The position numbers and the translations under genes were made by a program. A stretch of 64,000 nt of DNA from Pseudomonas flexibilis. GTDB taxonomy: Bacteria; Pseudomonadota; Gammaproteobacteria; Pseudomonadales; Pseudomonadaceae. The stretch is from the NCBI RefSeq assembly GCF_000802425.1, contig NZ_JRUD01000014.1:124001-188000 (forward strand), written 5' to 3'. Below the pieces are notes generated by a model that saw only the letters and a list, made by a program, of their open reading frames with translations, was not told where the DNA came from and made no database searches. This document shows positions 29,792 through 38,192 of the stretch, in pieces. Within the stretch, counting starts at the first letter, position 1, and each line of letters begins with the position of its first letter.

Positions 29792-32700
29792 GCCGGCACC
29801 TCCAGTGCCTGCCAGTCGGCCGCCACCAGCGGGCCGTACAGGGCGTTCCACAGATCGCGGGCGCCGTCGACCGCCAGCAGGCTGTCGTAGTCGGCGAAGT
29901 AGCGGCGCAGGTCGGCGCTTTCGTCGCGCTCGCCGGGCGTCCGGAAGGCGCCCTCGTAGGCGCTGCGCCCCGCCTCGTCGGCGCCTTCCAGCAGGTAGGC
30001 GCAGGCGGTCTTCGGCGCCAGCGGCAGCGGTTGCTGCAAGTTGCGCAGCCAGGCGTCCAGCAGCGCGCGCAGCGCAGTCTCCGCGGTTTGCGCCGGCAGC
30101 GGCGCCAGGCGCAGGCCACCGTCGCTGCCGAGCAGGACGGTGTGCAGCGGCACACGGCAGGCGCTGGCCAGCAGGTGGGCGACCCAGGGGCGCATCAGGT
30201 GGTGCCATTTGCGCTTCTTCGGCTGCAGACCCAGCGCGCCGGGCTGCACGCGCAGGCTGAGCAGTTCGCCCAGGGCATTGCGGCGCAACCCGGGCAGCCA
30301 GCCGCCGACCGTCAGCTCGCCGTGCTGGAAGCCCACCGCCTGGGGCGAGGCCACCGCCTCGGGCCACAGCGTCAGCAGATACCGGCGGGCCTCCAGCAGG
30401 TCCGGCAGCGGTTCCAGCAGCGCCGCGCCATGCAGCTCGCCGAACCCGGACAGCGGCAGCAGGCCGCTGCGCTGCAGCAGCGCCGCCTGCTCGTGCAGAC
30501 GCTGGCGGCCGGCCTCTGCGTCGGTTTCATCGAGGGCCGCGCGCAGCAGCGCGTCGCGCAGCGTGTGGCGCTGCAGACCGTCCAGCTCGAAGCACTCCGC
30601 ATCCGGCGGCGGCGGGTCGCCGTCGCGCAGGTGGAGCTTCAGGCGCAGCTGATGGAACTGGCGCAGCGGGTTGCGCAGGAAGTCCTGCAGGGTTTCCAGC
30701 TCGAGGGCGCCGTCCACCGGATAGGGCGGCAGGCGACCCTCCGGCTGCTTGCCCGCTTCACCCTGGTGCAGCGCCAGCCATTCGCCGGCGTAGCTGAACA
30801 GCTCGGCATCGCCGCCGAAGTAGGCGGCGTTGAACGGCTGCAGCGGGTGTTCGCAGGTCAGCGCCGCGAGCAGCGCTTCGTCATCATCTTCCCGGCCGGC
30901 CAGCCGCCAGCCGGCGGCCAGGTGGTCGCGCAGCTGGCCGATCAGCACCGACGGCGGCTTCGCGCCGTTGTCGCGTACGCTGCGGCCGATCCAGCTGACG
31001 TACAGCTGCTCGCGCGCCGAGAGCAGCGCTTCGAGCAGCAGGTAGCGGTCGTCCTCGCGGCGCGAGCGGTCGCCGGGGCGGTAGTCGCCGCCCATCAGGT
31101 CGAAGTCCAGTGGCGCCTGGGCGCGCGGGTAGTCGCCGTCGTTCATGCCCAGCAGGCAGACCACGCGGAACGGAATGGCGCGCATGGGCATCAGCGTGCA
31201 GAAGTTCACCGCGCCGCTGAGGAAGCGCTGGCCGAGGCTGGGCTGGTCCAGCGCGCCGAGCCAGGCCTCGCGCACCACGGTGAGCGGCAGTTCCTCGTGC
31301 AGCCCGGCCTCGCGGCACTGCTCCAGCCAGCCCTCCAGGGCCTGGAGCAACTGGCTGAGCAGCAGCTCGTCCTGCTCGTCGCTCGGGCGCAGGAACACTT
31401 CCAGCAGCGCGCGCAGGCGTTCGCCCCACTGCGGCGCGGTGGCCGGCCGGGAGAGTTCCCGCCAGGCCAGTTGCAGGCGCTCGACCAGGGTGACCAGCGG
31501 GCCGAGCAGCGCCGCGTCCAGGCCGCCGATCTCGGCGTAGGGCTCGATGCCGTCCAGCGGTGCGCCCTCGCCCACCGCGTAGCCGAGCAGCATGCGGCGC
31601 AGGCCGAACAGCCAGCTGTTCTGCTCCAGATTCGCCGGCACGCCGAAGCGCTGGCGCTGCGCGGCGTCCAGCCCCCAGCGCACGCCGGCACCCTCGATCC
31701 AGCGGTGCAGCTGCGGCAGGTCACCCTCGGCGATGGCGAAGCGCGCGCGCAGCGCCGGCACGTCCAGCAGGTCGAGGATCTCGCTGACCGCGAAACGGCT
31801 GTCCGGCAGGTTGAGCAAATGCTCGACGGCGATCAGCAGCGGCTCGCGGCCGCGCCGACCCTGGTCGGCCAGGGTGAAGGGGATGAAGCGCGCATCGTCG
31901 CGAGCGAGCCGACCAAACACCGCCTGGATGTGCGGGGTGTAGCGGTCGATGTCCGGCACCATGATGATCACGTCGCGCGGATGCAGGCCGGGGTCGGCGC
32001 TGAAGCGTGCCAGCAACTGGTCGTGGAGGATCTCCACCTCGCGCTGCGGGCTGTGGGCGATGTGAAAGCGCAGCGAGCGGTCCCGCTGCGGGTCCAGCGC
32101 GGGCCAGCGTTCGCGGGTCTCGGCCAGCGGGCGCAGTTCGAGGATGTCGTCCTGCAGCTGGCCGAGCAGCGTGGCCGGCGCGTCCTCGCTGAACAGGTCG
32201 ATGCGCTGGGCGGGGAACAGCGCGCGGTAGTCATCGGGGCTGTCGTAGCTGTCCAGCAGGTTGATGTAGTCGCGGCCCTGCTTGCCCCAGGCGGCCAGCA
32301 GCGGCTGGGCGTGCTGGTGCAGCAGCTCGGCCGGCAGGTCGGCGGGCATGTCGGGACGCCGCTGCTGGCGGCGGTACTGATGGCGCAGCAGGTCCTTGTC
32401 GGCGACGATGTCCGCCCAGTGATGGCGGCAGGGGTTGTGCACGCAGAGCAGCACCTGGCTGAAGCGCGCCAGCGCGCCGAGCGCTTCCAGCGCCTGGGCC
32501 GGCAGCGAGGAAATGCCGAACACGATGACCCGGCGAGGCAGGCCGCGCGGCGCCTCGTGCACTTCGCGCAGCCGGGCGAGGAAGCGCCGGTGCACGCCGG
32601 CGCGGCTCTGCGCCAGGCCCTCGGCACCCACGTCGGCGAGCAGCGCGCGCCACAGTTCGGCCTGCCAGCCCTGCTCCTCGGTCAGCGCCACGATCTGGCC

Positions 32701-33231
32701 GCTGGCCTTGCGCAGCTGGTCGCGGCCGGCGGCCCAGTCCTCCAGCCAGTCGGCGCGGTACACCTGGTACTGATCGAACAGGTCGGCCAGGCGCTCGGCC
32801 AGTTGGTGACGCTTGCGCAGGTCGTCGTCCTCGGCGAGGAAGCGGCGCAGCGGAGTGAAGCTGTCGCGCTCCAGCAGCGCCGGCAGCAGGCGCATCAGCC
32901 GCCAGGTCAGCGGGCCCTTGTCGAGCAGCGACACGCGGGGAATCGCCTCGCGGCCGAGCACCGTGCGGTAGGCCTGCCAGAGAAAGGCGGCCGGCAGCTG
33001 CACGTCGATGGCCGCGGCGATGCCGCAGCCGCCGCCGTCCTCGCGCGGGTCCTCGGCCAGCGCCTGCTTGAGCCACTGCGCCACGCCGTTGCTGTGCACC
33101 AGCACCACTTCGTTTTCCAGCGGGCGCAGCGGATAGCGCCCCATCCAGGCCACCGCCAGCTCGCGCAGCGCGTCCAGGCGGTTGCCGTGGACGATCATGA
33201 AGCCGGGCGTCAGGGGCTGATCTGCGGTCAT
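29788..33231 (-). CDS. recC: Exodeoxyribonuclease V gamma chain RecC
   Basis: An 1147-aa RecC subunit: a helicase-like fold without a working Walker A, plus a nuclease-like C-terminal fold, which scans for Chi in E. coli. Family blocks include MIVHGNRLDALRELAVAWM at the N terminus, VHSNGVAQWLKQAL, VIIMVPDIDRYTPHIQAVFG, LLGMNDGDYPR and FLRNPLRQF. It is the first gene of the recC-recB-recD operon, the usual Pseudomonas order. The Chi sequence recognised here is unknown from this window. Confidence 0.96.
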   Translation of the reverse strand: MTADQPLTPGFMIVHGNRLDALRELAVAWMGRYPLRPLENEVVLVHSNGVAQWLKQALAEDPREDGGGCGIAAAIDVQLPAAFLWQAYRTVLGREAIPRVSLLDKGPLTWRLMRLLPALLERDSFTPLRRFLAEDDDLRKRHQLAERLADLFDQYQVYRADWLEDWAAGRDQLRKASGQIVALTEEQGWQAELWRALLADVGAEGLAQSRAGVHRRFLARLREVHEAPRGLPRRVIVFGISSLPAQALEALGALARFSQVLLCVHNPCRHHWADIVADKDLLRHQYRRQQRRPDMPADLPAELLHQHAQPLLAAWGKQGRDYINLLDSYDSPDDYRALFPAQRIDLFSEDAPATLLGQLQDDILELRPLAETRERWPALDPQRDRSLRFHIAHSPQREVEILHDQLLARFSADPGLHPRDVIIMVPDIDRYTPHIQAVFGRLARDDARFIPFTLADQGRRGREPLLIAVEHLLNLPDSRFAVSEILDLLDVPALRARFAIAEGDLPQLHRWIEGAGVRWGLDAAQRQRFGVPANLEQNSWLFGLRRMLLGYAVGEGAPLDGIEPYAEIGGLDAALLGPLVTLVERLQLAWRELSRPATAPQWGERLRALLEVFLRPSDEQDELLLSQLLQALEGWLEQCREAGLHEELPLTVVREAWLGALDQPSLGQRFLSGAVNFCTLMPMRAIPFRVVCLLGMNDGDYPRAQAPLDFDLMGGDYRPGDRSRREDDRYLLLEALLSAREQLYVSWIGRSVRDNGAKPPSVLIGQLRDHLAAGWRLAGREDDDEALLAALTCEHPLQPFNAAYFGGDAELFSYAGEWLALHQGEAGKQPEGRLPPYPVDGALELETLQDFLRNPLRQFHQLRLKLHLRDGDPPPPDAECFELDGLQRHTLRDALLRAALDETDAEAGRQRLHEQAALLQRSGLLPLSGFGELHGAALLEPLPDLLEARRYLLTLWPEAVASPQAVGFQHGELTVGGWLPGLRRNALGELLSLRVQPGALGLQPKKRKWHHLMRPWVAHLLASACRVPLHTVLLGSDGGLRLAPLPAQTAETALRALLDAWLRNLQQPLPLAPKTACAYLLEGADEAGRSAYEGAFRTPGERDESADLRRYFADYDSLLAVDGARDLWNALYGPLVAADWQALEVPA

Positions 33232-33375
33232 GGAGTGTCCTCATCCTCGAAGACCGCCATGGTAGTGGCTAAGCGCGACGGGACACAGGCTGGACGGACG
33301 GACAGGTAAAGTTTTCGCGCAGATACGCAGGCCACATTCCTGCGCTGGCGCAAATGCGCAGTCATGGCGCATGGC

Positions 33376-33381
33376 TATACT
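33376..33381 (+). promoter_or_regulatory. Possible -10 element for the ynb-like operon
   Basis: TATACT, 32 nt before the ynbA-like start codon in the 182-bp divergent spacer with recC. No good -35 hexamer lies 17 nt upstream, so support is weak; it is the only TATAAT-like match nearby. Confidence 0.3.
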
Positions 33382-33413
33382 GGCGCGCCCATCGGCTCTG
33401 ACACCTCCCTGCC

Positions 33414-34028
33414 ATGCCTTCCATCTACCAGCTCAAACCCCGTTTCCAGGCCCTGCTGCGTCCGCTGGTGCACCGGCTGCACGACGCCGGGATCACCGCC
33501 AACCAGGTCACCCTGGCCGCCTGCGCCGGCTCGCTGGCGATCGCCGGACTGGTGGCGCTGTTCGCCGAGCAGCGCGGGCTGTTCGCGCTGATTCCGCTGT
33601 GGATGACCCTGCGCATGGCACTGAACGCCATCGACGGCATGCTCGCCCGGGAATTCGGCCAGCAGAGCACCCTGGGCGCCTACCTCAACGAGCTGTGCGA
33701 CCTGGTCTCGGATACCGCGCTGTACATGCCCTTCCTGCTGCTGCCCGGCGTCAGCCCGCTGTGGCTGGTGCTGGTGCTGCTGCTCGCGCTGCTCAGCGAG
33801 TACGCCGGGGTGATGGGCCCGCTGGCCGGCGCCTCGCGCCGCTACGACGGCCCGATGGGCAAGAGCGACCGCGCCTTCTGCTTCGGCGCGCTGGGCGCCG
33901 GGGTCGCCGCCGGCCTGCTGCCGGCGGCCTGGATCAACGGCGTGCTGGCGCTGCTCGCCGCGCTGCTGCTGCTCACCCTGGTCAATCGGGTGCGCCAGGG
34001 GCTGGCGGAAGTGGCCGCCGGGAATTGA
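33414..34028 (+). CDS. ynbA: CDP-alcohol phosphatidyltransferase (YnbA-like)
   Basis: A 204-aa integral membrane protein with about six helices and the CDP-alcohol phosphotransferase motif at residues 71-100: NAIDGMLAR, then G88, N92 and D96. The first and third Asp of the canonical D-x2-DG-x2-AR-x8-G-x3-D-x3-D are Asn (N71, N92), which I recall as characteristic of this subfamily. The enzyme would swap CMP on a CDP-activated lipid for an alcohol head group. Length and neighbours match E. coli YnbA. First gene of a tight six-gene operon. Confidence 0.85.
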   Translation: MPSIYQLKPRFQALLRPLVHRLHDAGITANQVTLAACAGSLAIAGLVALFAEQRGLFALIPLWMTLRMALNAIDGMLAREFGQQSTLGAYLNELCDLVSDTALYMPFLLLPGVSPLWLVLVLLLALLSEYAGVMGPLAGASRRYDGPMGKSDRAFCFGALGAGVAAGLLPAAWINGVLALLAALLLLTLVNRVRQGLAEVAAGN

Positions 34029-34054
34029 GTTTTCATCGAGACAGGGATTTCACG

Positions 34055-35809
34055 ATGCGCGATTACCAGAAACGCACCTTTGCCAGCCACGACGGCCTGG
34101 AACTCTTCTACCGCCACTGGCCGGCGACCGACAGCGGCCAGCCGCGCCGCGCCCTGGTGCTGTTCCACCGCGGCCACGAGCACTCCGGGCGCATGGCGCA
34201 CCTGGCCGACGAACTGGAGCTGCCGGGCTTCGACATCTTCGCCTGGGACGCCCGCGGCCTCGGCCAGTCGCACGGCCCGCGCGGCGACAGCCCGAGCTTC
34301 GGCACCAGCGTGCGCGATGTGCAGACCTTCATCGGCCACCTGCGCGAGCGGCACGGCCTCGCCGAGGAAGACATGGTGGTGCTGGCGCAGAGCGTCGGCG
34401 CCGTGCTGGTGGCGACCTGGGCCCATGACTACGCGCCGAACATCCGCGCCCTGGTGCTGGCCTCGCCGGCGTTCAAGGTCAAGCTGTACGTGCCGTTCGC
34501 CCGCCCCGGCCTGAAACTGCTGCGCGCACTGCGCGGCAATTTCTTCGTCAACAGCTACGTCAAGGCGCGCTTCCTGACCCACGACCCGGCACGCATCGCC
34601 AGCTTCGAGGCCGACCCGCTGATCACCCGGCCGATCTCGGTGAACCTGCTGCTCGGCCTGTACGAGGCCGCCGAGCGGGTGGTGGCCGATGCCCAGGCGA
34701 TCCAGATTCCCACCCAGCTGCTGGTCTCCGGCGCCGACTTCGTGGTGCACCGCAAACCCCAGGAGCAGTTCTTCGAGCGCCTGGGCACGCTGCGCAAGGA
34801 ACTGCACGTGCTGCCCGGCTTCTTCCACGACACCCTGGGCGAGCGCGACCGTGGGCCGGTACTGGAGCGAGTCAGGCGCTTCGTGCTCCAGCAGTTCGAG
34901 CAGCCGCCGGCGCGCCCGTCGCTGCTGGATGCCGACCGCATCGGCGCCAGCTGCGCGGAAGCCGAGGCGCTGGCCACGCCGCTGCCGGCGCGCTCGCTGC
35001 GCGGCCTGTATTGGCGCCTGACCCGTGCCGGCCTGAAGATCGGCGCCCACCTGTCCCGAGGCGTGAAGCTCGGCTTCGATACCGGTTTCGATTCCGGCAG
35101 CACGCTGGATTACGTGTACCGCAACACGCCCGGAGGAATGGGTCGCCTCGGCCGGCTGGTCGACCGGACCTACCTGGACTCCATCGGCTGGCGCGGCATC
35201 CGCCAGCGCAAGCTGCACGTCGAGGAGCTGCTGCGCCTGGCCATGGCGCGGCTGCGCGAGGCGGGACGGCCGGTGCATATCCTCGACATCGCCGCCGGGC
35301 ACGGCCGCTACATCCTCGAAGCGCTGCAGGGCGTCGAGCCGCTGCCCGAATCGATCCTGCTGCGCGACTACAGCGAGCTCAACGTGCGCGACGGCCAGGC
35401 ACTGATCGAGGCCAAGGGGCTCGACCAGATCGCCCGTTTCATCGAAGGCGACGCCTTCGACCGCGCCGACCTGGCGGCCGTGGCGCCGCGGCCGAGCCTG
35501 GCGGTGGTCTCCGGCCTGTACGAGCTGTTCGGCGACAACCAGCAGGTCGGCAATTCCCTGGCCGGCCTGGCCGCCGCCGTGCCGCCGGGTGGCTATCTGG
35601 TGTACACCGGCCAGCCCTGGCACCCGCAACTGGAGCTGATCGCCCGCGCCCTGACCAGCCACCGCGACGGCCAGCCGTGGGTGATGCGCCGGCGCAGCCA
35701 GGCGGAGATGGATCAGCTGGTGGCCGCGGCCGGATTTCGCAAGCTGGAGCAGCGCATCGACGAGTGGGGCATCTTCAGCGTGTCGCTGGCCCAGCGGGTG
35801 GACGGATGA
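34055..35809 (+). CDS. ynbC: Fused alpha/beta hydrolase and SAM methyltransferase (YnbC-like)
   Basis: A 584-aa two-domain protein. The N-terminal alpha/beta hydrolase (about 1-290) resembles monoacylglycerol lipases/lysophospholipases, with nucleophile Ser113 in LAQSVGAVL, acid in SGADFVVH and His in GFFHDTLGE. The C-terminal half (about 360-584) is a class I methyltransferase with SAM motif LDIAAGHGRY near 410. This fusion is the YnbC architecture (585 aa in E. coli). It begins 26 nt after ynbA and its stop overlaps the next ATG by 4 nt. Lipid deacylation coupled to methylation is inferred, not shown. Confidence 0.87.
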   Translation: MRDYQKRTFASHDGLELFYRHWPATDSGQPRRALVLFHRGHEHSGRMAHLADELELPGFDIFAWDARGLGQSHGPRGDSPSFGTSVRDVQTFIGHLRERHGLAEEDMVVLAQSVGAVLVATWAHDYAPNIRALVLASPAFKVKLYVPFARPGLKLLRALRGNFFVNSYVKARFLTHDPARIASFEADPLITRPISVNLLLGLYEAAERVVADAQAIQIPTQLLVSGADFVVHRKPQEQFFERLGTLRKELHVLPGFFHDTLGERDRGPVLERVRRFVLQQFEQPPARPSLLDADRIGASCAEAEALATPLPARSLRGLYWRLTRAGLKIGAHLSRGVKLGFDTGFDSGSTLDYVYRNTPGGMGRLGRLVDRTYLDSIGWRGIRQRKLHVEELLRLAMARLREAGRPVHILDIAAGHGRYILEALQGVEPLPESILLRDYSELNVRDGQALIEAKGLDQIARFIEGDAFDRADLAAVAPRPSLAVVSGLYELFGDNQQVGNSLAGLAAAVPPGGYLVYTGQPWHPQLELIARALTSHRDGQPWVMRRRSQAEMDQLVAAAGFRKLEQRIDEWGIFSVSLAQRVDG

Positions 35810-37143
35810 TCACTGCGTCACGCCCCTGGCGCAGCGCCCTGGGCTGGCTGGCGTTCCTCGCGCCGTTCTTCTTCGCCAGCTACGGCCTGGCCACCTGGGT
35901 GACCAGCCAGCGCGACGACGTCGGCAGTCTGGTGTTCGCCTGGGAGAGCCACCTGCCGTTCTGGGCCTGGAGCATCGTGCCCTACTGGTCGATCGACCTG
36001 CTCTACGGCCTGTCGCTGTTCCTCTGCCTGAGCCGCCTGGAACTGGATCGCCACGCCCTACGCCTGCTCAGCGCGCAGCTGGTGGCGGTCGCCTGCTTCC
36101 TGCTCTGGCCGCTGCGCTTCACCTTCACGCGCCCGGACATGGACGGCGTGTTCGGCCTGCTGTTCGAACTGCTGGGCGCCTTCGACAAGCCGTTCAACCA
36201 GGCGCCCTCGCTGCACATCGCCCTGCTGGTGATTCTCTGGGTCTGCTATGCCCGGCATGTGCCGGGGCTATGGCGCTGGCTGCTGCACGGCTGGTTCGCG
36301 CTGATCGGCATTTCCGTGCTCACCACCTGGCAGCACCATTTCATCGACCTGCCCAGCGGCGCCCTGCTCGGCTGGCTGTGCGTCTGGCTGTGGCCGCTGC
36401 ACGGGCCGAGCCCGCTCAGCCGGGCGCGCCTGACCGCGTGCCGCGCAGGCCGGCGCCTGGCGCTGCGCTATGCGTTGGGCAGCGCCGCCTGTGCCGTGCC
36501 CGCCTTCCTGTTCGGCGGCGCCTGGCTATGGCTGTGCTGGCCGGCGGTGTCGCTGCTGCTGGTGGCGCTGAACTACGCGCTGTTCGGCGCGCATGGGTTT
36601 CAGAAGGGCGCCGACGGCCGCCTGAGCACGGCGGCCGGCTGGCTGCTGGCGCCCTACATGCTCGGTGCCTGGCTGAATTCCCGCCTGTGGACATTTCGCC
36701 GGCCGGCGCCGGATGAGGTGTGCGACGGCGTCTGGCTGGGCCGACTGCCCGGCGCGCGCGAGCTGGCGCGCAGCCCGTTCCGCTCCGTGGTGGACCTGTG
36801 CGCCGAGCTGCCGCTTGCTCCACAGGGCCGCCATTACCATGCGATCCCGGTGCTCGATCTGACCCCGCCGACCCTCGACGATTGCCTGACCGCCGCCGAG
36901 GCCATCGAGCAGGCGCGCCGGCGGGGTCCGACCCTGGTGTGCTGCGCCCTGGGCTATTCGCGCAGCGCCACCGCGCTGGCCGCCTGGTTGCTGTTCAGTG
37001 GCCGCGTGGCCAACCTGGACGCCGCGCTGGCCCTGCTGCGCGGCGCCCGGCCGCGCATCGTGCTGCACGACGCGCATCTGCGCGTGTTGCGGCAACTGCA
37101 GGCACGCCACGCGGTTCTTCCAGCGGAGCCTGCGCATGTCTGA
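35806..37143 (+). CDS. ynbD: Membrane PAP2 phosphatase fused to dual-specificity phosphatase (YnbD-like)
   Basis: A 445-aa protein. The N-terminal membrane half (about 8-300, some seven helices) has PAP2-type features, APSLH near 134 and TTWQHHFIDLPSG near 178-190. The C-terminal cytosolic domain carries a Cys-based phosphatase loop CALGYSRSA (C-x5-R) near residue 379. Two phosphatase chemistries in one protein suggest dephosphorylation of a lipid phosphate and of a head-group or phosphoinositide-like phosphate. Architecture matches E. coli YnbD. Start overlaps ynbC by 4 nt. Confidence 0.86.
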   Translation: MITASRPWRSALGWLAFLAPFFFASYGLATWVTSQRDDVGSLVFAWESHLPFWAWSIVPYWSIDLLYGLSLFLCLSRLELDRHALRLLSAQLVAVACFLLWPLRFTFTRPDMDGVFGLLFELLGAFDKPFNQAPSLHIALLVILWVCYARHVPGLWRWLLHGWFALIGISVLTTWQHHFIDLPSGALLGWLCVWLWPLHGPSPLSRARLTACRAGRRLALRYALGSAACAVPAFLFGGAWLWLCWPAVSLLLVALNYALFGAHGFQKGADGRLSTAAGWLLAPYMLGAWLNSRLWTFRRPAPDEVCDGVWLGRLPGARELARSPFRSVVDLCAELPLAPQGRHYHAIPVLDLTPPTLDDCLTAAEAIEQARRRGPTLVCCALGYSRSATALAAWLLFSGRVANLDAALALLRGARPRIVLHDAHLRVLRQLQARHAVLPAEPAHV

Positions 37144-37564
37144 GTTTTCCGCATCGGTGTGCGCCAGCCTGCTGCGCCAGGGCCGCACGCTGGAGCGGGC
37201 CAGTCGCCTGCTGGGGATGGCCGGTCTTCTGGCCGGCGGCGCCCAGGCGCTGAGCGGTCCGCCACACTTGCCGTTCGGCCTGCTCTGCCTGGGCGTGTTC
37301 CTGCTCTGGCTGGCGCAGCTGTACTGGGCTCTGCGCGTGGCCTTCGACGCCGAGCTGTTCGACCGGCTGGCCGGTAGCGACACCCCGTTGCCGACTCTCG
37401 ATAGCGCGCTGCGCGAACTGGGCCTGAAACCGGCCGGCCAGGACAGCCGTACGCTGCCGGCCCGTTGCCAGGCCGCGCTGCGCCTGCTGCGCAGGCAGGG
37501 CGTACTGCTGGCTGCCCAGGGACTGCTGGCCGGCGCCGCGCTGCTGACCGTTCTGCTGATCTGA
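37136..37564 (+). CDS. Small membrane protein in ynb-like operon
   Basis: A 142-aa protein that I do not recognise from a named family. It shows a hydrophobic pair (about 24-38 and 46-68) and a C-terminal hydrophobic helix (about 121-141), separated by a polar middle (ELFDRLAGSDTPLPTLDSAL). It starts 8 nt inside the ynbD stop and ends 12 nt before the acyltransferase gene, so it is certainly part of the operon. E. coli ynbABCD has no counterpart. It could be an accessory or scaffold subunit of the lipid enzymes. Confidence 0.75.
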   Translation: MSEFSASVCASLLRQGRTLERASRLLGMAGLLAGGAQALSGPPHLPFGLLCLGVFLLWLAQLYWALRVAFDAELFDRLAGSDTPLPTLDSALRELGLKPAGQDSRTLPARCQAALRLLRRQGVLLAAQGLLAGAALLTVLLI

Positions 37565-37576
37565 AGGAATCCCCCC

Positions 37577-38191
37577 ATGCTGAGCCTACTCTGCGCCTTC
37601 ACCATCACCTCCGCCGCCCGCCTGCTGACTGGCGCGCGCAGCCTGTGGCTGGGCTGCCGGCCCGAGGCGGTGCAGCGCATCTACTTTGCCAACCACAGCA
37701 GTCATATCGATTTCCTGCTGCTCTGGGCGGCGCTGCCCGCGCCGCTGCGCGCGCGCACCCGGCCGGTGGCCGGCGCCGATTACTGGCTGAAGAGCCCGCT
37801 GCGCCGCTACCTGATCACCCGGGTGTTCAACGGCGTGCTGGTCGACCGGGCCGGCGAGGTCGGCGGCAATCCCCTGCAGCCGCTGCTCGACGCGCTGGAG
37901 CGGGGCGATTCGCTGATCTTCTTCCCGGAAGGCACGCGCAACCGCGAGGACGGCCTGCTGCCGTTCAAGAGCGGGCTCTTTCACCTGGGCCGCGCGCATC
38001 CGCAGGTGGAGCTGGTGCCGGTGTGGATCGCCAACCTCAACCGGGTGATGCCCAAGGGCCGTGCCATCCCGCTGCCGTTGCTGTGCACGCTGAGCTTCGG
38101 CGCGCCGCTGGCGGTCGGTGACGACGTCAAGCCCACCTTCCTGGAACGCGCCCGCGCGGCGCTGCTGGCCGTGGCCCCGGAGCACGTCTGA
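37577..38191 (+). CDS. PlsC-like lysophospholipid/1-acylglycerol-phosphate acyltransferase
   Basis: A 204-aa glycerolipid acyltransferase with the HX4D motif NHSSHID (39-45) and the FPEGTRN motif (about 117-123), plus an N-terminal hydrophobic segment. It is likely to acylate a lysophospholipid or lysophosphatidate on the cytoplasmic face. The ribosome-binding site GAAGGAATCCCCCC supports the start at 37577. Only 1 nt separates its stop from the CdsA-like start. With the hydrolase upstream, it completes a deacylation/reacylation pair. Confidence 0.88.
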   Translation: MLSLLCAFTITSAARLLTGARSLWLGCRPEAVQRIYFANHSSHIDFLLLWAALPAPLRARTRPVAGADYWLKSPLRRYLITRVFNGVLVDRAGEVGGNPLQPLLDALERGDSLIFFPEGTRNREDGLLPFKSGLFHLGRAHPQVELVPVWIANLNRVMPKGRAIPLPLLCTLSFGAPLAVGDDVKPTFLERARAALLAVAPEHV

Positions 38192-38192
38192 A

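Noticed and set aside
28229-29890. 553-codon plus-strand open frame opposite recB
   Set aside because: recB is unambiguous over the whole span; the plus-strand translation is low-complexity and has no motif.
30031-33309. 1092-codon plus-strand open frame opposite recC
   Set aside because: Typical GC-rich antisense shadow; recC has full-length family similarity on the minus strand.
33842-35662. 606-codon minus-strand open frame opposite the ynbC-like gene
   Set aside because: The plus-strand frame has hydrolase and methyltransferase motifs and overlaps its neighbours as an operon; the antisense frame has none.
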